Shown here in pieces: positions 12,704 through 23,793 of a stretch of 64,000 nucleotides of DNA. The notes below the pieces were generated by a model. The model was not told where the DNA came from, did no database searches, and worked only from the letters and a program-made list of their open reading frames with translations. The translations under genes were made by a program, and so were the position numbers. The stretch's first letter is position 1. Each line of letters begins with the position of its first letter. This DNA comes from Vitis vinifera (taxonomy: Eukaryota; Streptophyta; Magnoliopsida; Vitales; Vitaceae), in NCBI RefSeq assembly GCF_030704535.1, contig NC_081823.1, forward strand, positions 6,268,501 through 6,332,500, read 5' to 3'.

Positions 12704-15700
12704 ATGGCACCATCTTCTCCCTCCGCCTGTCTCCTCCAAACCACCCATCTCAGAACCTTCCTCATAATCTCTCTTCTGGTCTTTGTGCCCCCCATTCATG
12801 CGCTGAAACTCCCAATTTGGCCGCGGGACAGACAGCTCTCAAGGCCGATTCTCAACTCCCTCCACAGCGCAGTGGACCTTCTGCCCACTTTTGTGGGCTC
12901 TGTCTCCTCCAACGAGACTGTCGAGTGGACAGGAACGTGCTTTTACAAGACCAGTGCTTGGATGGAGTTCAACAACAAAAGTGGGAGCGAATTTGGTGGG
13001 GGCACACTTCATATTAAGGTTTGGGTTTGGTCTTGGGTTTTGATTGTTTTGTTTGATTTTGATTGGTTTTGTGGGAATAGGGATTGTTGGGCATGTGGGT
13101 TTTGGTTGTTATTGGACCTCAATGAGGTTTCCCGGATTTTCATTTGAGGGTGGGCAGTCACAAACGTACCTGATTCTTTTTTGTTTTTAAATTTTACTTA
13201 ATTTTATGATATTTAAAGTATTGGTGATTATTTTGTGTGATTTTTGGTTGATTTTCTGGAAATTTAGAGTATTGGGAGGTGGGTTTAGTTTTTCTTGAAT
13301 AGCAATAATCTTTCAGGTCTGTGATGAGAATACCTGATTGGGGCACTATCTTTGCCTACCTTTTTATTTTTTATTTCTAAGGAAAATGATTTTCACAGTG
13401 AAAATTTGTAAGAGAATTAAATGTAATTAAACTTAGCAAAAAATTATATATTTTTAAACCATTTAATATTTGAATAGAAGAGAAAAAAATAAGTGAAATC
13501 ACTTTAAATATAAAAATAATTTATTAATTTTATTTATTTATTTTTTCTACCTTCTACTTTTCCTTTTTATTTTATTTCCCTTGCATTTTCCCTCATATTT
13601 TTCAGGAACCAAACATATAATTAGTGTTTTAGAGTATTGGATATATGGGTATCAGTGGCAGTGATATCTGAGTATTGGTGGCAGTGAACACTACGGACCT
13701 TTTATTCTCAAGGTGTCAAATAGACATGCATAATTCTTTGGTATTAGTTTGCTTTTGTAGAAATATGGAGAACTGGGTGTATGGATATTTGTAATATTAA
13801 AAACTACTTATCTTTTGTAGGACCTCTTTGGATGGTTTGTCCAGAGGTTTGTGGTGAGACTCAATTGGGGTTTAAATTTTAGTTGATTTTCTACCATTTT
13901 TGTAAATATATATTGAATGATACTGCCCTGAAAATTAGCCTTTTAAAGGAGATATCAGAGGGATTTGTTAATGTTAGATTATGTTTGTATCTATGTTGGA
14001 GAAGTTGCAAATTGGTAGTGCAGCTTCTTAATACTTGATGGTGGCTGCTAGGCTTCCATTTTTGCAACCCACTTTTGTCCTACATATATTAGTATTCCAC
14101 AATAATGATGCACTAACACAAGTGATGTTACAGACTCAGGGACAAGTGTCAGGTCCAGGTCTAGCTTTTGTTTCAGATAGATCTGATTCCCAAATTTTTA
14201 CATTTATAGTTGGTTGAATCATAAAAATGTCCAAATTTAATCAATGTCTTCCTTAAGATAAAATGATATTTCTCTGTTACATAGCTTGTTTGACATTGGA
14301 ACTTGATACTTTTTGAAACATTTATTGATGAGGATAAAGCAGGAAGCTATCCTAGGGAAGGAACTTGTTCTTGTCTTCATTTGTTGTATACTTCTGCTGC
14401 TAATGTCTGATAGTGGATTGGCTTGTTTCATATTCACAACCCATACCCGTGTAATGTTGAAACATAGAGCAAATGCGATGGTGCAGATAGAGTGCATAAG
14501 CAATGTTACTGCTTTCATCTGGAAGTATTACCAATGCAACATAAGTAGAAAGTAACTCAGAGCTTTCATAAGGTCTTTGAACAATTTTTTCCTTGGATTT
14601 AATGTTGTTTCATTTTTTGGTTTGTAATTTTAGATAATGGCCTTATTGAACATAGACATATTAGTCCTTGTTGGATTTAGCTCCAACACTGCTTATTAGC
14701 TTGGAAGCTTCTTGTATTAGTATAATCATATACCCTAATATGGCCAGCAGAAGAATAAATTATTTTTAGCTTTAAAATGCTATTCTTTACTTGTTCAGGT
14801 TAGTAATGCGCATAGTTGGAAGTGTATGGACCTTTATGTCTTTGCAACTCCATACCAAGTGACATGGGATTACTACTTTTTGTCTCGGGAGCATACCGTT
14901 CAATTTGATGCATGGGAAGAAAAAGCTGAGTTTGAATACGTAAGTTACTACTGGATAGCACTTACTACCTCTTCTAATTGTTTCTTAGTATTTATTCCTG
15001 ATTCATAATATATCCTTACTTTCTACTAAATCAGGTGAAAAACGAAGGGGTTTCAGTTTTTCTCATGCACGCTGGGATGCGGGGAACCCTTGAAGCTCTC
15101 TGGGATGTCTTCCCATTATTCACAAATACTGAATGGGGTGAGAACGCAAACCTTGGGTTTCTCAAGAAGCATATGGGGGCTTCATTTCAAACACGTCCTC
15201 AGCCATGGGTTACAAACATTAGTGTTGATGACATTCACTCTGGAGATTTCCTTGCAATATCAAAAATTCGTGGACGGTGGGGTGGTTTTGAGACTCTAGA
15301 GAAGTGGGTCACGGGATCTTATGCTGGTCATTCCGCAGTTTGCTTAAGGGATTCTGAAGGGAAGCTATGGGTTGGTGAATCAGGACATAGAAATGAAAAG
15401 GTGAACCCTTACAATTTTCTGAATCATGTGACAATGAAGTAGTAGAATTATATCAAACATAAGCTCTTACTGTCAACAATTTTTCATACTGTTTCAATTG
15501 GTAATATTTTCCAATTTCTTTTTACTATTTTAAATTTTTTAACATGTTTTTTCCTGTATATCTATAGGCACGGGGCTATTTTAAGGCTATTCTGTTGCTA
15601 CGATGGTGTTTCAGTTGAAAATGTCCTATGAGCTGCATTACGCAGTCATGTTGCAACCAAGACAGCTCTAGCAATAATTCCTTTTCTTTAAACTCTTTAA

Positions 15701-18199
15701 TTTTAGTGCTGCACTTATTGTTTACTTCATTTATTAATTTGGTGTTTTCCCCATTTGCTGACCAATCCTTAAACTATTTGGGTATGCCAAGGTTGACTAT
15801 TTCTTATTCTTCTGCTTGCATTACATCTAGAAAGTTTAAAAATTACCACATTTTGTATACAATAATTCAATGTGGGATTTGAGAGAGGGAAATAATTTTA
15901 TTCATCAAAGATTCTTTTGGATCATTATGTTTACATGAGTTTCTTATCAGATGATACAAACTACAGTCCTTACCAGATAATATAAGTTACATACTTTTGT
16001 TTTAATAGAAATAAGCTTCAATTTTTTGGTCCTTTTCTTTTAAATTATTAACAGAGATTGAGTGGCATTTTTTTTTCTTGAAGAATATTTTTTTTCCTTA
16101 TTCAATTTTTTGTACTTCTCTAAGACATTAACCTTAACTAATAATTAGGTATGGGCACTCATATGCAACTATGATTTTGAGTTAATAAAAAATGGTGCTT
16201 TACATTTTTGTTCTAGGGAGAAGATGTTATTGTAACATTACCATGGGACGAATGGTGGGATGATGCACTAACTCAAGATGATTCCAATTCTCATATTGCG
16301 TTGCTTCCTTTGCATCCTCACCTCCGAGCCAAGTTTAATGAGACAGCTGCCTGGGAGTATGCACGTAGCATGGAAGGCAAACCTTATGGTTACCATAACA
16401 TGATATTTAGCTGGATAGATGCTCTGGATGAAAACTATCCACCCCCCTTAGATGCTCATGTGGTATTGTTTTTCTCTATTGTTTCTCAAATTAAGCAACA
16501 ACATGCAATTAAAACAAGAGTCAGAAATGTTTCTCAGATTTGGATTATTTTTTTAAAGGTGCTCTGCTATCATCTTATGTAGTTTCATACATTTTAGTAT
16601 GCTGCTGCTCCCTATCAAACACCCCTCTGCCAACCAAAAAAAGCAGATCTTGGTGGATCAACCAGATTGCTGGTAGTGTAAAAGTTTTATTTTCAACTAA
16701 TCAGCTTTGACTGTTTGTTTTATGTGGCATAGGTTGCTGCAGGTATGACAGTTTGGAATCAAATGTGGCCTGCATATGCTGCTAACTTATGGAATGAGGC
16801 CTTGAACAAGAGGCTTGGAACTCAGGTATTTAATTAGTTGTTCTTCACCTTGCTTGACCATTCACAAATTATCTTACTGATGTGTTGGTTTACTGATATG
16901 GCATTCTAATGTCAAAAATGATAATGTACATGGTTGTTAATTCGTCACCTTTTTCATTGATGAATAACATATGGAACATTTTGAAGCCCTTGAGGCCAAG
17001 CACACCTGGCAAGGGGTTGGGTTGAGGATATGGAAGGTTCTAGGTGTGAGTCCCAGCATGGGCAAGAAAATAAATCTTATTCATATAGAGGAAAAAACAT
17101 ATTGAACATCTGAATCTTTGATGTATAATTGGTTGGAAAAATAAAGTTCACCATGTAGACTGCATTAGGAATTTGGGACTTGGCATTTAAGGATCCTCCT
17201 AAGTATCCTCGGTCTGACGTAGATATCATCATGGCTGATCTTAAAAATCAAGTCATCAGAAATCTTGTAGTTTTAGAAAAAGTTATATCTAATGGTTGCA
17301 ATCATACTTGGTATTGTTGAATGTTAGATTTGAAATAAGAAAAATGTCTAGTTGATTTTTCTGAGAGAAAAAGGAAAAATTGTTCTTGTTCTTAGCATCC
17401 GATGTAACTTTTTCCTTAATGCAGAACCTTTCTCTTCCTGAGATTCTAATTGAAACTGAAACGCGTGGATCGTCATTTGCTGAATTGCTGACAATTCCTG
17501 AGCAGGATGATTGGGTTTACACTGATGGAAAGTCAACATCTTGTGTTGCTTTCATTCTGGAAATGTATAAGGAGGCAGGATTATTTGGTCCAATTGCTAG
17601 CTCTATTCAAGGAACTGAGTTCACGGTGAGTCAAAGCAATACAGAGTTTGCTAGTCCTGATTAAAAGAAGTCACCATTTAGCATTATCATGATATATTTT
17701 GGTTATCAGTAGATAAATGTTATGAAGAAAATTGAACATAAATTATCCAGCATCAAATGATTAGGATGATCTGATCCTAGTGGTTTTGGGGTTGAAGGTT
17801 TTCTGAACCAGATAAATGATCCGTGTTCCTGTTTCACATTCCCTCCTTAGTCTGCATCGGAACTTAACTTATAATGTTCCCAAATCAAAGTGTTAAGCAA
17901 TCTGATTTAGTGGGTTGTTTGTGTAAAAAAGCAGAGTTATTGCTGTCTTGCATATGTCTCAATTTGTTTTATTTCCAAAAATGCAGATAAAAGATGCATA
18001 CACACTGAGTTTTTTTGAAAATGATTCAAGCCGCCTGCCAAAATGGTGCAATGATGGGGACATTGTGCAGCCTTATTGTCAGATAAAAGGAAAGTATCGA
18101 ATGGAATTGCCAGAGTACAATACCCTGGATCCATACTCTCATATGAACGAAAAATGCCCATCCCTGCCTCCAAAATACTCGAGGTCTGCAAATTGCTGA
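12704..18199 (+). CDS. Secreted protein, At4g27020-like, putative permuted papain-fold hydrolase (copy A)
   Basis: Seven exons, all phase 0: 12704-13018, 14799-14939, 15035-15400, 16217-16462, 16733-16825, 17425-17625, 17987-18199, giving 524 aa with no stops. A signal peptide is clear (residues 1-33, FLIISLLVFVPPIHA). The N-terminal half is of unknown type. The C-terminal half has SGDFLAI (about 221-227), AGHSAVCLRD (His251), GESGH (His270), a WEYARS...GKPYGYHN block and TSCVAFILEMYKEAGLF (Cys427). Order and spacing resemble permuted NlpC/P60 (YiiX/LRAT-type) enzymes, where the catalytic His precedes the Cys. Plant homologues have been labelled inositol trisphosphate 5-phosphatase, but I see no such catalytic motif. 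The copy B paralogue is nearly identical. Function is inferred from fold-like motifs only; gene structure is firm. Confidence 0.9.
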
Positions 18200-18235
18200 A
18201 AAGGATGAAAGGTTGTAGGTTTTAGAATCAAGAAG

Positions 18236-18571
18236 TGTTAGAAGCAACAAAAAAAACTATATTTGAGCTAGCGAAAATGTCTACTCTTATTGAATGATCA
18301 ATGCAACATTTATACACAAGTTTGTAACAGAAAACAACAGAAAAGCAGCAAAAATAGCTATATGTTGGGACTAACAGCTATTTCCTTTAAAATAGCAACA
18401 GCTACATAACAGTTATTAAGCTCCATGAAACTCTATCAGCTTCATTGACTAAGTTTTTCATGGTTGCAGCCTCAATTTCAGCATCTCTTTACACCTCAGC
18501 AGCTTTCTTAACAGATTCGCTTTCACACGACTTCCGGCATGTTTGTAGGTACTAAGGCATTTTACTCAACA
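18236..18571 (-). repeat. Copia long terminal repeat (336 bp)
   Basis: Bounded by TG...CA and adjacent to a polypurine tract. It probably supplies or disturbs the 3' end of the At4g27020-like copy A transcript, since it starts within 40 bp of the stop codon. Confidence 0.7.
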
Positions 18572-18784
18572 CTCCTCCTTGACTTAGGAGCTACAAACTC
18601 CAAGTCTTTTAATGAGAAATTCAAACCTAGCTCTCGGTAGGGCTTTTGTTAGAATATCAACATTTTGTACTTCTGTTTTACAATGTTCCAAATTTACTTC
18701 TCAATCCTGCCGTATTTCCCTTAAGAAATAAAACTTGATTTTTAAGTGCTTTGTCCTGCCATGGAATATTGGATTACTTGCAAT

Positions 18785-20236
18785 TTAAATTGCAGCCTGA
18801 TTGTCAACAAAGACTTGTGTGCTTCCAGTTTGCTCCATGTTTAGGTCTGTTAGCAGCTTTCTTATCCAAAGTGCTTGATTTGCAGCTGCAACAACAATGT
18901 ACTCTGTTTCGGCTGTGGATTGTAGCACGATATCCTGTTTTTTAGAACACCAAAAGAAAAAACCTGAACCAAAACTGAAGCAATAACCTGATGTGCCTTT
19001 TATATATCTCACAACACGTTTTGCTGCCTGCAAGTGAATTTCACTAGCACAATGCATGTATCTTGAGAGTAGACTTACAACATGTACTATATTTGGCCTT
19101 GTTGCAGTCAAATACATTAGGCATCCAATCATGCTTCTGTATAACTCTTCATCTACTTTTTCAGCACTATTTTCTTTACAAAACTTTTCTTTTTGATTCA
19201 TAGGTGTTGCTGTGGGCTTGCATTCCTCCATCTTGAACTTTTTGAGTTTCCTTTGCATACTTTTGCTGACAGATGAATATCTCGTGCTGATTCTGATGCA
19301 CTTCCATTCTCAAGAAATAAGACATGTCTCCAAGATCTGTCATCTCAAAGACCTCCTCCATTTCAGCTTTGAATTTAACCATTAAACATTGATTGCTCCC
19401 TGTTACAAGCAAATCATCAATGTATAATGAAACAATAAGTATGTCAGAATTAACTTTTCTAATATAAAGTCTGGATTCACTTTTGACCTTTTTTAGACCC
19501 CAGACTAAGCAGATGTGCATTAATCCTGCTGTACCAAGCTCTGGGGGCTTGCTTTAAGCCATACAAGGCTTTCTTTTGTTGATAAACCTTGTCTTCTTTC
19601 CCTTTTACTGCAAATCCTTTAGGTTGTCCCACGAAGATTTCCTCCTCAAGGTAGCCATTTAGGATGGCTGATTTTACATCTAGCTGACATATTTTCCAAC
19701 CTTTTTGAGTAGTCAAAGCTAGCAGCATCCTTATTGTATCCAACCTAGCTACAAGTCCAAAGGTCTTTGAAAAATCCACATCGAACATTTGAGCATAACC
19801 TTTGACAACCAGCCTGGCTTTATGTTTGTTTACATAACCATCAAAATTGAGTTTGGTCCTATAAACCCACTTGACACCAATGGCCTTTTTATGTGTTGGT
19901 CTGTCAACTAGCTCTCAAGTGTTTTTTTATCTCTATCATGTTGAGTTCCTCCTGCATTGCAACTCTCCATTTTTGATCCTCGGCAGCTTTAGTAAACCCT
20001 GCAGGCTTAAACACAACCACATTACACCTTTGATAAATATCAGAAAGTGATCTGGTGCCTTTTATAGGAATGTCATTAATATTTTCATCAAGGAACTCGA
20101 GATTCTGATTTTTTTAGCATCCTAGCTCCATTTATCATCCTCCGTGAATTTGACATCTCTGCTGACAATGACTTTGTCACCATGAGGCATATAGACTCTA
20201 TAAGTCTTTGATTGGCTGCTGTATCCTACGAAGATC
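18785..20236 (-). pseudogene. Copia pol fragment: integrase C-terminus, RT, RNase H
   Basis: Read from right to left, the fragment begins with the integrase tail (AGIFVGYSSQSKTYRVYMP near 20230). RT follows ([39 protein letters not shown]), then RNase H (YIKGTSGYCFSFGSG, SSKKQ-like WCSKKQDIV). Frameshifts separate the blocks at about 19480-19520 and about 19180-19250. Stops interrupt the integrase-RT linker, and a piece of RNase H is deleted. The RT active-site YIDD is retained, but the ORF is not functional. Confidence 0.9.
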
Positions 20237-20242
20237 CCAGCT

Positions 20243-20463
20243 TTAATAGCCAACCAGTTATTAGTAATGATGAATGAAAAAACCTAGCAAAGAGTGAAGA
20301 CCCATATTGTACAACGATTTATATTAGCACGTTGTAGGTATGACCATATGGGTTAGTGATACCTCATCCTTGCTCAGCATCTGTTTGTTTGTTTGTCTAT
20401 CTCTTTGCTTTCTCACATGTGTGCACACATACATATATGTGGTGAGTTGGGATGACTTTATTG
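20243..20463 (+). repeat. Displaced copy of a VPS22 intron segment at cassette junction
   Basis: Matches 1949-2167 and 32266-32488 from TTAATAGCC to GATGACTTTATTG. It abuts the truncated copia pol on its left and unrelated, intron-like DNA on its right. In both cassettes the segment lies near the 3' end of VPS22, whereas here it lies before the 5'-most visible VPS22-B exon. Confidence 0.85.
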
Positions 20464-21103
20464 GATTGGAGCTTGGTGAAAAATTGGTGAGATCCGTAAG
20501 ACATTGAGCCCCAAATTTTAGACTTGGTGAATTGTGAGAGTCTGAAAATTTTGATCAACATCTTGGCGCAATAATCCTTTTGTTTATTTGGATGAGTTTT
20601 GGTCTGAATGATAGATGATTTCGGTTTTGGGAGTTTGGTGAAAGATTAAAAAATAATTTGAATAATGAAACAGGCAGAATATGTTGTAGCCTCGAAAGAA
20701 TTCTAATGGAGGTAGAAGGTTGGGATTTGGAGGAAAATTTAAATGACCTCATTAAGCACTAGTATGTGACCTGTTTGCTAATCCCTATTTTCAAAAGTAT
20801 AAAGTAATGCTATGAATGTAGAAGTTGAAGATACTGAATTAGCGGATCAAGCTGTTTTACGGTCTTTTTTGTACATGTTTTCAGATTGGGTTAGGATGTA
20901 TGTAGATTGTTCATCATGGTCCATTTTCGATTTCAATGATTGGTTGGGATGTAAGTAAGGGGGTGATTTTTTGCTATTCCTTTTCTTTTTGGCCTTGTTG
21001 CCTTGTATACATCATGTATACTTTCAGGGGAAAAAAATGATGATATTTCATTGTTTGATGTCGAAAATATGAAATTGTACTGAAGTTGATATGGTTGGTG
21101 CAG
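20464..21103 (+). other. Probable VPS22-B intron; 5' exons missing
   Basis: Ends in an acceptor (GGTTGGTGCAG) directly before the first VPS22-B exon. I looked for the conserved N-terminus (an MRRRPGIGG-like start) and the following exon and do not see them in this stretch or in the copia upstream of it. No gene is supported. Confidence 0.5.
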
Positions 21104-21413
21104 AATGACATTCGCAAGAACCCTGCTTTCAGATCACAGTTCCATGAGATGTGCGCTAAAGTAGGAGTAGACCCCTTGGCATTGAATAAAGGATTTTGGG
21201 TAGAGCTATTAGGAATTGGTGACTTCTATTATGAACTTGGTTGGTTTCAATCTACTTGATGGTGCACCTCTTGAAATTTATTTAAAAAGAAGTCTCTGAC
21301 CTCTGATCTGCCATTTCTTTAAAATATATGTTATTTTGTTGATTATTCTGAGACTAGTTTGAATGCATGTGTTACTTTTTCATGCTATAATTAATGCATG
21401 TTGTCAGTGTGCG

Positions 21414-21428
21414 TATTCTAAACAACAT
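21414..21428 (+). repeat. Target-site duplication, left copy (15 bp)
   Basis: TATTCTAAACAACAT directly precedes the poly-T end of the LINE and recurs at 26950-26964 after its other end. Confidence 0.9.
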
Positions 21429-23118
21429 TTTTTTCTTGATAGGAAACCACGCGTGAATATATTGATAGAAAAAGAAGTACAAAAGGAGGATGAGGAATCC
21501 TCCCGCCAAAAGTAAAACTAAACAACATGAAAAAATAACAATACACTAGGCCGTCCCATTGGAACTATTGGATCTACACACTGCTAGCCAATCAAGTTGT
21601 AATACGTTAAGGGGGATGCCCTTAAAACCCGCTGAACAAAAAGCCCAAAAGGATGCAAGGAAATGAATGGAATCCCAAAGATTCTCTGAATTCCTAGTTT
21701 TGTCCTCAAATATCCTAACATTTCTTTCCTGCCACACAACCCAGATTAACGCTATACTCGCGTTTTGCCACAGAATTACCCCTCTCTTGGACTTGCCAAA
21801 TCCTTTATAATTGATGAACATCATGTCTGAAATGCTTTTCGGAGGTACCCAATCCATCTTGGCTAGCTGAAAAAGTCTGTGCCACAACCCCAACGTCACT
21901 GAACAATGGAGAAAGAGATGATCTGCTGATTCTCCTTGCTCCATACACAACTTACATATGTCAAGGTTAATAGCTTTGTGGGGTCTCCTCAATTGTCGCA
22001 AGTCATTGGTATTTACCTTTTTGTGTGTCACAAGCCAGACAAAGGCCTTAACTTTGAAAAGGACTTGAGATTTCCATACAAACTTAGTGGGGAAAAATGG
22101 AGATGAATTAGGCATTTGGGACAAGGCTGTAAAGAAAGACTTAACTGTAAACAATCCTGAAGACAATAAGGACCATGATCTCGCGTCTGAAGCGGAAGTG
22201 GATAAGTTCATACAATCTAGAGAGTGCATGAGGCGTTCTAGATCTTCTATCTCAGAATCGGTTAGATTACGACAGAAATTAAAGTTCCATGAGAAAGGGC
22301 GAGACGAACCGAGAATTGAAGATATATGAATATTTTTATCCATTACTACTCGATATAGTCTTGGATGTTGGTCTTTAAAGATTTGGTCCCCCCACCACAA
22401 ATCTTCCCAAAAGCGAATTTTTTCCCCATCTCCTATGATAAACCGAGTATACTTGGAAAAATCCTAAAAGACTTGTGCAATGGCCTTCCAAGGACAGCGG
22501 TGTGACCATCTAACTACAGTATTGGCATCCCAACCATTTGAGTGTGTCCCGTATATGCTAAGAATGACCTGATGCCATAGAGTTGTACTTTCCCTAGGAA
22601 ACCTCCACAACCATTTCCCTAAAAGAGCGTGATTCCTTAAAGGTATCTTCCCAATCCCTAAACCCCCTTTAACCCTCGGCTTGCACACTGCATCCCACCT
22701 AACAAGATGATCTCTTTTGCCTTCCTCAACCCCTGACCAAAGAAAGTCCCTTTGCATTCTCTCAACTTTTGCAACCACTGAAGTTGGAATCTTAAACAGA
22801 GAAAGGAAGTAGCTAGGGATATGGGAAAGGTAAGAGTGTAGGAGAGTTAGCCTACCACCTAAAGATAAGTAAGCCTTTTGCCATCCGTCTAATCTCCTAG
22901 AGATTCTCTCAATCATTGGATCCCAGAATCCACAAGTAGTTGGATTCCCTCCCAAAGGAGGATCCAGATAAAGTATGGGTCAATCTGAAGCCTTGCAGTC
23001 AAGCATCAAGGCTAACCTAGAGAGATGATTCTGATCAAGGTTGATGCCAAAAAGATTACTCTTGTCAAGATTGACCTTAAGCCCAGAGATTTGACCAAAC
23101 ACTAACAATAAACTCTTA

Positions 23119-23137
23119 AGAGTTTGCAATTCTTCCT
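23119..23137 (+). repeat. Target-site duplication of nested LINE, left copy (19 bp)
   Basis: AGAGTTTGCAATTCTTCCT; recurs at 23775-23793 after the poly-A of the nested fragment. Confidence 0.92.
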
Positions 23138-23774
23138 GGGGGAAGATCCGAATAGACGCATTTGGATGGATAAGGTTCCAAAAAAAGTGTCTTTTTTTGC
23201 TTGGGAAGCTTCGTGGGGGAAGATCCTCACCTTGGATAAGCTTCAAAGAAGGGGGTGGCAGCTCCCTAATCGGTGTTTTTTGTGCAGCTGCGAAGAAGAA
23301 AATGCGAATCATATTCTTTTACATTGTACAGTGGTTAAGACTATTTGGGAGATTACCCTTGTCATCTTCAGAGTTCAATGGGTGTTCCCAAAGTCAGTTA
23401 TAGAGGTGTTACTTAGCTGGAGGGGTTCTTTTGTGGGAAAAAAAGAAAAAAGATATGGAATTCCATCCCGTTGTGCATATTTTGGACGGTTTGGAAGGAA
23501 AGGAATAGGTTAGCTTTCAGAGGAGGGTTGTTAGATATTCAGAAATTCAAAAATTTTTTTGTTTGTAACTTGTGGAGTTGGGCTAGGGTGTACATTGGTG
23601 AGGAAACCTACTCTCTTTTAGGCTTTTTGGAGTGGCTTGCGACCACTTGAGGGTGGGTGAGGTTTATCCCCTTTTTTCTTTCAGCTCTGTTTTTTGGGCT
23701 TTTCTGTATACCCCTATATACGTGCGGCTTCTTAGCCTTTTCTAATATATTTGGTTGTTTATCTATCAAAAAAA
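23138..23774 (+). mobile_element. Nested 5'-truncated LINE 3' end, opposite orientation
   Basis: About 640 bp of the extreme 3' part of a LINE on the plus strand. It encodes the zinc-binding region (VSFFAWEASWGKILTLDKLQ, CFLCSCEEENANHILLHC) followed by a short 3' UTR and a poly-A run at 23767-23774. It interrupts the RT of the host LINE and is flanked by a 19-bp duplication. The continuous ORF at 23124-23513 is partly host LINE, partly this insert, and is not a gene. Its 3' end is closely related to the fragment at 28644-29004. Confidence 0.93.
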
Positions 23775-23793
23775 AGAGTTTGCAATTCTTCCT
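23775..23793 (+). repeat. Target-site duplication of nested LINE, right copy (19 bp)
   Basis: AGAGTTTGCAATTCTTCCT, identical to 23119-23137. The preceding A-run makes the exact start ambiguous by a base or two. Confidence 0.92.

Larger units (their letters stand above)
18236..20242 (-). mobile_element. Truncated Ty1-copia element with 3' LTR only
   Basis: On the minus strand the order is partial pol, polypurine tract, LTR. The LTR is 18236-18571 (TGTTAG...CTCAACA on the plus strand), with AAGGAGGAGTG (minus strand) next to it as polypurine tract. Pol is cut at 20242, where VPS22 intron sequence begins. No 5' LTR, gag or protease is present, so no target duplication can be checked. It lies 37 bp after the stop codon of the upstream gene, and copies A and B stop aligning at about 18213, just before the LTR. 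Confidence 0.85.

Noticed and set aside
12817..13017. 66-aa ORF within first exon of the At4g27020-like gene A (also 38583-38948 in B)
   Set aside because: Alternative frame of a conserved, signal-peptide-encoding exon; the main frame joins six further conserved exons.
12704..18199. Inositol-1,4,5-trisphosphate 5-phosphatase
   Set aside because: Homologues have carried this label, but no inositol polyphosphate phosphatase motifs are visible. The His...Cys arrangement points elsewhere.
23124..23513. 129-codon plus-strand ORF with zinc-finger-like cysteines
   Set aside because: It spans the border of the nested LINE fragment; it is the zf-RVT end of LINE ORF2 plus a few host-LINE codons, not a gene.
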